This document shows, one piece after another, positions 14,253 through 20,643 of a stretch of DNA of 34,251 nucleotides. The stretch comes from Ruminococcus sp. Phil11 (GTDB taxonomy: Bacteria > Bacillota > Clostridia > Oscillospirales > Ruminococcaceae). The stretch covers positions 1 through 34,251 of the forward strand of contig MSGZ01000005.1 in the NCBI GenBank assembly GCA_001940925.1, read 5' to 3'. The notes below the pieces were generated by a model. It made no database searches, was not told the DNA's origin, and worked only from the letters and a program-made list of their open reading frames with translations. Position numbers and translations under genes: made by a program. Positions within the stretch are counted from its first letter, which is position 1. The number at the start of each line of letters is the position of its first letter.

Positions 14253-15871
14253 AAACGATACAGCAGTACTGCGACGTCGTGGACCGCATGAAGCAGGACC
14301 CTGCCTGTAAGCAGGCCGTGCTGGAAAAGGCACGCCGTTCGCGCATTTCTCTGACAAAGCGCGGCACGGTGACCGGTTCTGCCGTTGCTGCGGCACTGAT
14401 CGCGCTGAATATCGGGATCGGCGGATATATCCTGCACCGGGCCGCGGATGATTCCATGAGCGAAAACAGTCAGACAATCGAAGTGACAGAAGCCGTACAG
14501 ACAACCGTCTCTGCGGAGATCACCGCAGTGCAGACCGTGACAACCGCGAAGCCGCAGAAGCTTTCCGGCGAAAAGACCGTGACCGTGACGGCGGCGGATA
14601 CAGACCGTGAGACGCTGACAGTCCCGCAAACAGCGACAGAACCGGCAGCACAGACAGCAGCCCCGGCCGTGACAGAACCGGCAGCACAGACGACGGCACA
14701 GCCAAAGCAGGACCCCGTACCGCCTGCGGCGGAGGTGAAGCCGAAAACCGACTGTCTTTCCTATATGCTGGTTCCCGCGGATCGGTCGTACACGTTCGCG
14801 TGGGATGAAGCAGAGGAACCGGTCGTTATGCATGTCAGGCCGGGCGAACAGTTCAAGCTGCAGCTTCGGGTCTGGAATGATCCGGGCGTTGCTTCTTTCC
14901 GGGTCCCGTACAACATGTCAGAATGTGATCTGCTGTCGGGGACGGGTTCGCAGTATTACACCGGTACCTTTTTTTCCGCGGGCGTTCATGATACTTATAA
15001 TTGTATGGATCGCTTTTTGTGCTTTGAAGGGACCGGAGACGGCAGTAACGGGGCACCGGACGGTGCTGCGGCGGCAGAATGCACGCTGATCGCGCCGTCC
15101 GTGCCGGGCAGCTACCTGATCCGGGAATATGTTTCTCCGGAGGATTATACGATCAACCGCCTTGATGACGGAACCACAGTCAAAGTTCACCTCAATCATG
15201 TTTACGCAGATGCGGAACAAACACAGAAGGTCTATTATACCGTGTCCGGCGTGAAGGTCATTGTGGATGAAGATGCATCGGCACCGTTCGGCAAAGAGGG
15301 TGCTCTGGCTGATCCGGAAGCTGCGGAAGGACTGACGCTCTATATCGAGCCGGTCACGGCACGTGCAGGGCAGAAGAACGTACCGGTGAATATCTGTGTC
15401 AAGGGCAGCGGCAGTGCGCCGTTTGCTTCGGGCTCGATGCTGCTGTGCTGTGATCCCGCGCTGAAACCGCTGGTGTATGATTCCGAAACAATGCCCGGCA
15501 TAACAGCATTTGATTATGATATGGTCGGCATCCGCGTGGAAGGCACGCTGCTGGAACATGCACCGCTGATCAGCAGCTCGAACATGCCCGGGATCGGTGT
15601 TCATCTTGGCTTCAACAATTATATGAGCAGCGGCCTCGGCCCCTCCGGCAGAGCCGGGATCATTTCAAACGGAACATCACAGGCGGATGCTGCGATCACG
15701 GAGGACGGCGTGCTCCTCACGGTCTGCTTCGATATGCCGGAGGAATGCGGCACCTACCGGATCTTCTGGGATTACGCAAACTTCGGCGGCGGCACACGGG
15801 AAGAACCCGGCTGTCTCCCCGATCAGACGGTGCATTCCTTTATCCCGGGCAACATCACGGTCATTCCGTAA
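14249..15871 (+). CDS. Putative membrane anti-sigma factor with two cohesin-like ectodomains
   Basis: A 540-residue single-pass membrane protein. A short basic cytoplasmic segment (about 1-39) precedes a TM helix (about 40-62, VTGSAVAAALIALNIGIGGY). A Thr/Ala/Pro/Glu-rich linker runs to about 165, including the repeat TEPAAQT. Two extracellular modules follow, at about 170-341 and 361-540. Module 1 starts SYMLVPADRSYTF and continues VRPGEQFKLQLRVWNDPGVA. This parallels the scaffoldin cohesins of this window (YNLIPSGKEY, then TAGEELTIDWTIKNDQGTA) in spacing and pattern. Module 2 (LYIEPVTARAGQKNVPVNI, ending HSFIPGNITVIP) has the cohesin beta-sandwich pattern. ATGA overlap with an ECF sigma gene implies that the cytoplasmic part restrains sigma. 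The general logic resembles RsgI of Clostridium thermocellum, where a sensor module outside controls a sigma factor inside. The cohesin resemblance is by eye; a generic beta-sandwich is the alternative. Confidence 0.7.
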   Translation: MKTIQQYCDVVDRMKQDPACKQAVLEKARRSRISLTKRGTVTGSAVAAALIALNIGIGGYILHRAADDSMSENSQTIEVTEAVQTTVSAEITAVQTVTTAKPQKLSGEKTVTVTAADTDRETLTVPQTATEPAAQTAAPAVTEPAAQTTAQPKQDPVPPAAEVKPKTDCLSYMLVPADRSYTFAWDEAEEPVVMHVRPGEQFKLQLRVWNDPGVASFRVPYNMSECDLLSGTGSQYYTGTFFSAGVHDTYNCMDRFLCFEGTGDGSNGAPDGAAAAECTLIAPSVPGSYLIREYVSPEDYTINRLDDGTTVKVHLNHVYADAEQTQKVYYTVSGVKVIVDEDASAPFGKEGALADPEAAEGLTLYIEPVTARAGQKNVPVNICVKGSGSAPFASGSMLLCCDPALKPLVYDSETMPGITAFDYDMVGIRVEGTLLEHAPLISSSNMPGIGVHLGFNNYMSSGLGPSGRAGIISNGTSQADAAITEDGVLLTVCFDMPEECGTYRIFWDYANFGGGTREEPGCLPDQTVHSFIPGNITVIP

Positions 15872-15883
15872 AACCGACAGAAC

Positions 15884-15924
15884 AAAAAAACAGACCTGAC
15901 ACATCGCGTGTCAGGTCTTGTTTT
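15884..15924. terminator. Bidirectional terminator between convergent genes
   Basis: A perfect 11-bp stem (agacctgacac with gtgtcaggtct, loop atcgc) is flanked by seven A on the left and tgtttta on the right, so it can stop both the anti-sigma operon and the epimerase-like gene. Confidence 0.9.
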
Positions 15925-15939
15925 ATATATGTGAATGTG

Positions 15940-16944
15940 TCAGACGGTGAAGAACCGCTGATTCGCCTCAAAGACGCCGTGCGGCTTCAGCTCCTGATAG
16001 CCGGTCACATCCGCCGGAAGCTCCAGGTTCGGTGCGTCGATCATGGCGGTCATCGGCTCCGGGCAGAAGTACCCGTTGAAGCCCTTGTCATTCCAGATGA
16101 TCCAGAACTTGTACTCCGGGCTGACCTCGTAGCAGATCTTTCTGCCGGAGGCCTCGTCCTCGACGATCGCGCCGTAGAAATCCTGTCCGTCCAGCTTGCC
16201 CGTCTCGGCCTGATACATGTCATTGTCGAGATTCTGCAGCACCGGGCATTTCGTGCCGTTCTTGTATTCGAGATCGGAGAGTTTCAGGTCAAGCAGGCGT
16301 TCGGTCGGCAGGCAGCGTTCGTTCAGCTCGCAGCGTTTGCCGATCGGAACGGTCAGGCGCATGTCCTCCGGCTTTGCGCCGTCTAAGAAAGGTGCCTGAA
16401 TGGTCGTGTGCGTCGCAACGGAGACCGGCAGTGCCTTCTCCGAAAGATTGATGAGCGCGATCTTGTGCTCCAGGCCGTATTCGCTGAGCGTGAAGGTCAG
16501 CTCCACGCGGAAGCGCAGCGGCAGATATTTGAAGAAGGGATCCTTCTCGTCATAGTCATAGGATGTACGCAGCACGGCGCAGTTCTCGTCCGCATGGTGC
16601 GAGATCACGGTATGCTCCCGCTTGTGCAGGAAGCCGTGGATATGGTTGTGATAGGGTGCCGCCTCATTGACCGGCAGGTGATAGACCGCGTCGGAGGTTT
16701 TCAGCACGCCGTCCGAAAAGCGGTTCGGCAGATAGAGCGTCGGCAGACCCCAGACCTCTGCGGACTGCTTCAGCGTCTCTGCGGTGTTGTCCGGAGAAAA
16801 GCGGAAGACATCAATGCCGTTTTTCACGTCGCGCAGCCGGATGACATTGGAGCCGATCTCGTAAGCGATATAGGCCTCATAGCCGCCGGCGGAAAGCATA
16901 ATGCAGGGCGTTCCGTTCAAAACTGTCTGCTGTGTCGTGTTCAT
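15940..16944 (-). CDS. Aldose 1-epimerase (galactose mutarotase)-like protein
   Basis: A 334-residue protein of the aldose 1-epimerase/mutarotase superfamily, a large beta-sandwich that interconverts sugar anomers. Features are the central HNHIHGFLHKREH segment with the His-Gly-Phe of the active site, the ELTFTLSEYGLEHKI strand pair, THTTIQAPF, and a C-terminal part ending in a P-E-P-M-T-A segment that matches the family's closing motif. The ATG is preceded by AAGGAGG. It is monocistronic, with its own promoter at 17007-17035. In a cellulose degrader it could serve cellobiose or glucose anomer turnover; the substrate is not shown by the sequence. Confidence 0.8.
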   Translation of the reverse strand: MNTTQQTVLNGTPCIMLSAGGYEAYIAYEIGSNVIRLRDVKNGIDVFRFSPDNTAETLKQSAEVWGLPTLYLPNRFSDGVLKTSDAVYHLPVNEAAPYHNHIHGFLHKREHTVISHHADENCAVLRTSYDYDEKDPFFKYLPLRFRVELTFTLSEYGLEHKIALINLSEKALPVSVATHTTIQAPFLDGAKPEDMRLTVPIGKRCELNERCLPTERLLDLKLSDLEYKNGTKCPVLQNLDNDMYQAETGKLDGQDFYGAIVEDEASGRKICYEVSPEYKFWIIWNDKGFNGYFCPEPMTAMIDAPNLELPADVTGYQELKPHGVFEANQRFFTV

Positions 16945-17006
16945 GATACAGATATCCTCCTTCGATCATTCCTTGCGGAACAGGATCAGTGAAAATCATT
17001 CAATTT

Positions 17007-17035
17007 AGTATAGCATATTTTCATCAAAAACGCAA
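17007..17035 (-). promoter_or_regulatory. Sigma-A promoter of the epimerase-like gene
   Basis: Minus-strand TTGCGT (17030-17035), 17 nt and TATACT (17007-17012), with a leader of about 55 nt. Confidence 0.7.
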
Positions 17036-17120
17036 GCGCCAAGTCACTTTTTGGCAATGTGTACGAATCTTTGCGCAAAATTTGGGCATATCGTAAAAGA
17101 GATTTTGTCGGATGCTGCCG

Positions 17121-17160
17121 GACGGAAAAAGCCCTTCCGTACAGGGCTGTACGGAAGGGG
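17121..17160 (-). terminator. Terminator of the DUF378 gene
   Basis: On the minus strand a perfect 12-bp stem (cccttccgtaca with its complement, 4-nt loop) is followed by gctttttcc. Confidence 0.9.
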
Positions 17161-17178
17161 TGATTCCGAGGGGGCGGA

Positions 17179-17388
17179 TCAGGCCTCTGACCGGACCGGC
17201 GTGCTGTCGCGGAACAGGAAGGAAATACACCAGACGGCGGAAAGTGCCACCAGAATATAGATCAGTCTGCTCACGACGGATGCGGCACCGCCGAACATCC
17301 ATGCCACGAGGTCCAGCTCGAAAATGCCGACAAGCCCCCAGTTGATGCCGCCGATGACCAGCAGGATCAACGCTAGCTTATCCCACAT
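17179..17388 (-). CDS. DUF378-family small membrane protein
   Basis: A 69-residue protein with two hydrophobic segments. The first (LALILLVIGGINWGLVGIF) contains the INWGLVG signature of DUF378, and the second is RLIYILVALSAVWCISFLF. Proteins of this family are short two-helix membrane proteins of unknown function. I start at the ATG at 17388, with GAGGAA upstream; a longer frame reaching to 17592 gives an implausible N-terminus. It is single, with a strong terminator. Confidence 0.8.
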   Translation of the reverse strand: MWDKLALILLVIGGINWGLVGIFELDLVAWMFGGAASVVSRLIYILVALSAVWCISFLFRDSTPVRSEA

Positions 17389-17619
17389 GCTTGATTCCTC
17401 ATTTCGCGGATTTGGCAGACGCTGCGCACGGGATCCGTCCTGCCGGAGCGGTGCGGTTTTCTGCGCCTGCGAGGTTAGTATATCCCGCGCATGACAAAAT
17501 ATGCGGAGTGATGCGTCAGAGCACCGCAATATTTCAAATAATTTCAGATTCATTTTAAGTTGAACGGTTATAGTATGCACAAGAGGGGACACTTTGCAGG
17601 ATTTGCGGAGGGCTGGAAC

Positions 17620-18300
17620 ATGATGGAAATTTTACTGATCGAACCGAATGATTCGCTGAGAGAGCTGCTCTGCGAGCGGCTTTGCGGAGAGGGCTTTACG
17701 CCGGTCGCGGTGCGCACGGGCACCGATGCGCTGCGTCTGCTGACGTCGCCGCGCTTTGAGTCGGTGCTGCTGGAATGGAGCCTGCCGGATATGGACGGCG
17801 TGGCTGTGCTGCGCGAGATGCGCACAAGAACGCTGGATACGCCGGTCATGGTCATCAGCACGCGCGGCTCGGTCGCGGACAGGGTGCTGGCACTGGACAG
17901 CGGCGCGGACGATTATCTGCTGCGGCCGTTCCATATGGACGAGTGCATGGCGAGAGTGCGCCGCATGGTGCGGACATACTGCCGGCGCGCGGCAGTGGTG
18001 CGGAACGGACTGCACTGCATCGCCGATCTGACCGTCGATACGAACCGGCATGTCGTGACGAGAGGCGGCAAACGGATCCCGCTTTCCGCGAAGGAATGTG
18101 CGATCCTCGAATACTTTGCGGCTCGCGCAGGCGCGACCGTCACGCGGGAGGAGCTGGAGCAGAATGTCACGCAGTCTGCCGCGGATTCCGCGATCGTGCC
18201 GGTGTACATCCACTATCTCCGCAAGAAGGTCGATGACGGCTTCCAGCTGAAGCTTCTCCGGACGGTGCGCAGCAAGGGCTACGTGCTTTCCGCGAGCTGA
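17620..18300 (+). CDS. Orphan OmpR/PhoB-type response regulator with degenerate receiver
   Basis: A 226-residue DNA-binding protein: a receiver-like domain (about 2-118) and a winged-helix effector (about 130-224, with LSAKECAILEYFAARAGA and RTVRSKGYVLS). Key receiver residues are changed. The phosphorylated Asp is Glu52 in LLEWSLPDMDG, the acidic pocket reads IEPND instead of EDD or DDE, and the conserved Lys is Arg102 in LLRPF. Such receivers usually do not accept phosphate, and Glu can mimic the phosphorylated state. No histidine kinase lies nearby. I start at the ATG-ATG at 17620 after GGAGGG, not at the longer frame from 17560. Targets are unknown. Confidence 0.85.
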   Translation: MMEILLIEPNDSLRELLCERLCGEGFTPVAVRTGTDALRLLTSPRFESVLLEWSLPDMDGVAVLREMRTRTLDTPVMVISTRGSVADRVLALDSGADDYLLRPFHMDECMARVRRMVRTYCRRAAVVRNGLHCIADLTVDTNRHVVTRGGKRIPLSAKECAILEYFAARAGATVTREELEQNVTQSAADSAIVPVYIHYLRKKVDDGFQLKLLRTVRSKGYVLSAS

Positions 18301-18318
18301 TAACAGGATATAAAAAGA

Positions 18319-18355
18319 CAGGGCACAGCTTGTTCGGCTGCGCCCTGCTTTTTTC
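18319..18355 (+). terminator. Terminator of the response regulator gene
   Basis: Stem cagggc...gccctg with inner cagc/gctg pairing, followed by six T. It abuts the stop of the convergent acpP gene. Confidence 0.8.
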
Positions 18356-18587
18356 AGTCGTTGATATAAGATTCGATGAACTCAACAGCATCGCCGACCG
18401 TGCTGATCTTATCGACCGCATCATCCTCAACGGCAATGTCGAACTCCTCGGAGATGGTTTTCATCAGAAGCGTAATGTCAAGCGAATCCGCCTGGAGATC
18501 GTCGATGAAATCCGCGTCCATTGTGATCTCATCCTCGTCCACATCCAGCTGGTCGAGAATGATGTCCTTGAGCTTTTCAAATACCAT
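18354..18587 (-). CDS. acpP: Acyl carrier protein
   Basis: A 77-residue, very acidic protein with the phosphopantetheine site ADSLDIT (Ser35) and the four-helix ACP pattern. It shuttles acyl chains in fatty-acid synthesis. The ATG has GAGGAG upstream. No fab gene is adjacent, so it may be the housekeeping ACP located alone or a second, specialised ACP. The loop before the Ser reads IDDLQADSL, where typical AcpP has DLGADSL; Gln replaces Gly two residues before the Asp. Confidence 0.92.
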   Translation of the reverse strand: MVFEKLKDIILDQLDVDEDEITMDADFIDDLQADSLDITLLMKTISEEFDIAVEDDAVDKISTVGDAVEFIESYIND

Positions 18588-18659
18588 GTAATCTGCTCCT
18601 CTCTGTTATGTGATGTTCTGTGCACACATGCAGCTTGTTCTGCAGGTCACATCGTTTAT

Positions 18660-18688
18660 AGTATATCCGTTTGCGGGTAAAACGTCAA
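18660..18688 (-). promoter_or_regulatory. Sigma-A promoter of acpP
   Basis: Minus-strand TTGACG (18683-18688), 17 nt and TATACT (18660-18665), with a leader of about 65 nt. Confidence 0.75.
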
Positions 18689-18769
18689 TATCTTTTTGAC
18701 GGTTTTGACGTAAATTTTTTGCCGCGGAAGCCAGATCGTATTTGGATATTTTGCACAAGAGCGCGCGTT

Positions 18770-19684
18770 TCATGCATGAACGGAGATGCTGACGCGGTAT
18801 TCCGCGGCGCGGAGCAGTCCTGCCCATTCCGCGGGTTCGCAGCGCACGGCCTCTGCGATCCTGCCGCGGACGGCGTACTCCCGGAGAAACAGCAGATCGG
18901 CACCGGCATCGCGGGCCGTTTCATGCAGCGCGGCCGTGAGCATGTCCGTCAGACGGTTCTCTGCGGCGGCGGGATCGTCCGTTTCCGCGGTGATGCTGCC
19001 GGAAACGGTCACGCATAGCCTGCCGTCTCTCTCTGCGGCGGAAATATGCAGCCTGCTGCGCCGGACAGTGCATACGCTGTCTCCGCAGGCAAAGACAAAG
19101 CTGTTCCAGCGGCTGTCAAGCAGCGCGAGCCCGCGGCAGGCATCCGCAGAGAGCGTGCCGTACTGCCGTTCCGCATCCCACAGCGAGAGCGTCAGGCGGC
19201 CGTTTTCTTCGGTATGCAGCGCGGTGATGCCGGAGCCGCTTTTCAGGTCGCCGAGCACGGTGTCGGCGGGACGGCGCGGGAGCTGCCCCGTCTCCTCGGC
19301 GGCGGAGAACTGACTGGGGGAGGGGAACGCGCCGCTGCCGAGCGCATCGCAGGCACTTTCCGGCAAGGAGACGACCGCGCCGGACGGCGGGAGCCACTGC
19401 TTCTGCAGGGCGGTTTCGAGTAATGCGCAGGGGTTCCCGCAGATCAGCAGCATCGAGATATGCCCCGGGGCGATCTCCGCGCCGGAGGCAGTCTGCAGCG
19501 CATCGGGGAGCAGCTCCGGTGCGGCGGCGGAAGTCGTGATGAGGGTATCGTCCTGCGTGGTATGCGCGGCAAGGCGAAGTTCCGTGCCGGTATCGGCGGC
19601 GAGCAGGTCGGGGGAGAGCCGCGTGCGGATATCCGTGCAGGCAGTCAGCAGCAAAGCGGGGAGCAGAAGCAGAAGCTTTTTCAT
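18770..19684 (-). CDS. gerAC: Ger(x)C-like germination lipoprotein
   Basis: A 304-residue lipoprotein: signal peptide MKKLLLLLPALLLTAC with the lipobox cysteine at residue 16, then an extracytoplasmic body. It overlaps the permease-like gene upstream by 4 nt (ATGA), and the whole follows the GerAA-GerAB-GerAC order of spore germinant receptors. The body ends with a helix and a strand pattern like that of GerC proteins (ADLLFLREYAVR). It is shorter than usual GerAC proteins (about 370-400). The call rests largely on gene order and lipoprotein form; the sequence match itself is weak. Confidence 0.65.
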   Translation of the reverse strand: MKKLLLLLPALLLTACTDIRTRLSPDLLAADTGTELRLAAHTTQDDTLITTSAAAPELLPDALQTASGAEIAPGHISMLLICGNPCALLETALQKQWLPPSGAVVSLPESACDALGSGAFPSPSQFSAAEETGQLPRRPADTVLGDLKSGSGITALHTEENGRLTLSLWDAERQYGTLSADACRGLALLDSRWNSFVFACGDSVCTVRRSRLHISAAERDGRLCVTVSGSITAETDDPAAAENRLTDMLTAALHETARDAGADLLFLREYAVRGRIAEAVRCEPAEWAGLLRAAEYRVSISVHA

Positions 19685-20565
19685 GGGTTCCTCCTTATAT
19701 CAGGCGTATCAAAGCTTTTATGACGGCTGCCCGGAAGTCCGTGCGCTGTATGCAGCATGATGTTCCGCGTTCTGAGCGCGGGAAGCCCTGCCTGCAGACA
19801 GGCCGTGATGCAAAGTCCGCCGCAGGCAAATGCGTAGAGCATCCAGAAGCCGTCCGTGCGGATCGCGCTTGTGAGCGGCGTGCGCGCCGGCAGAAGAAAA
19901 AACGGGTTGCCCTTCCGGCAGAACAGCCGCCCGTTCTGCATCGTGCCGAACAGTACGACAAGCGGCAGGAATCCGCCGCGGAACAAAGCCCATGCGGTCA
20001 GACCCCTGCGTGCGGCTTTCGCGGGCTGCTTCTGCATCACAAGCGGGATCAGCAGCAGCTCGCCGGAAAACCGCAGCTCCCGGAAAAATCCTGCCGCGAT
20101 GCTGTCCGGCATAAACAGCGAGATGCCGCGCATCGTGCTGAACCCGCCGAGGGGCAGCAGCAGGAATCCCGCCGCTCCCGCAAAGAGCATCAGACCCGCC
20201 GCCCGGTAAGCCGCCTGCTCCGGCTGCCGCACCGTAAAGAGCAGCATGAGCGCAAGCAGAAGCAGCATCAGTCCGCAGTGCGGCAGCAGCAGATCCCGGC
20301 AGAGCCCGCGGAATAAAACGGTCAGCCATGCCGCGTATAGCAGCGCGCCGATCCGGCAGATTTTCAGCAGCAGCGGCGGGAAATCAAGCGTCTTCTTTCT
20401 GCGTGTCAGGAGCAGCACGGCCGCCGCCTGCGGAATGACGGCAAGTACCGTGCCGAGCGCGTAAGCCGCGGAATAGGGCGCATCACAGCAGAAAAATGCA
20501 AACAGCCTCGGCATAATCAGCAAGGCGGTCTGCTGCAGAGGATTTCCGTTTGGGCGTTTCAACAA
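19681..20565 (-). CDS. gerAB: GerAB-like spore germination permease
   Basis: A 294-residue integral membrane protein with about eight hydrophobic helices. The late segment PFFLLPARTPLTSAIRTDGF followed by a further helix is the place where GerAB proteins carry their YPF(x)xxR...ERxD motif. GerAB is the germinant-binding, transporter-like subunit of the receptor in the spore inner membrane. Usual length is about 365, so this one is short. It starts with TTG at 20565 (TTG-TTG pair) after GAGGAG. It is coupled to the lipoprotein gene by ATGA and is divergent from the LRR gene. The matching GerAA gene lies 2.8 kb upstream on the same strand beyond that LRR gene. Confidence 0.65.
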   Translation of the reverse strand: MLKRPNGNPLQQTALLIMPRLFAFFCCDAPYSAAYALGTVLAVIPQAAAVLLLTRRKKTLDFPPLLLKICRIGALLYAAWLTVLFRGLCRDLLLPHCGLMLLLLALMLLFTVRQPEQAAYRAAGLMLFAGAAGFLLLPLGGFSTMRGISLFMPDSIAAGFFRELRFSGELLLIPLVMQKQPAKAARRGLTAWALFRGGFLPLVVLFGTMQNGRLFCRKGNPFFLLPARTPLTSAIRTDGFWMLYAFACGGLCITACLQAGLPALRTRNIMLHTAHGLPGSRHKSFDTPDIRRNP

Positions 20566-20580
20566 AAGTATTCTCCTCTC

Positions 20581-20609
20581 TTGACAATTTATCCCGAAAA
20601 TGATATTAT
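20581..20609 (+). promoter_or_regulatory. Sigma-A promoter of the LRR-dockerin gene
   Basis: TTGACA (20581-20586), 17 nt, TATTAT (20604-20609). It overlaps the upstream region of the divergent gerAB gene. Confidence 0.8.
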
Positions 20610-20643
20610 AAAAGTATAATTTATGCGCGGTACGGAGGCGCGG

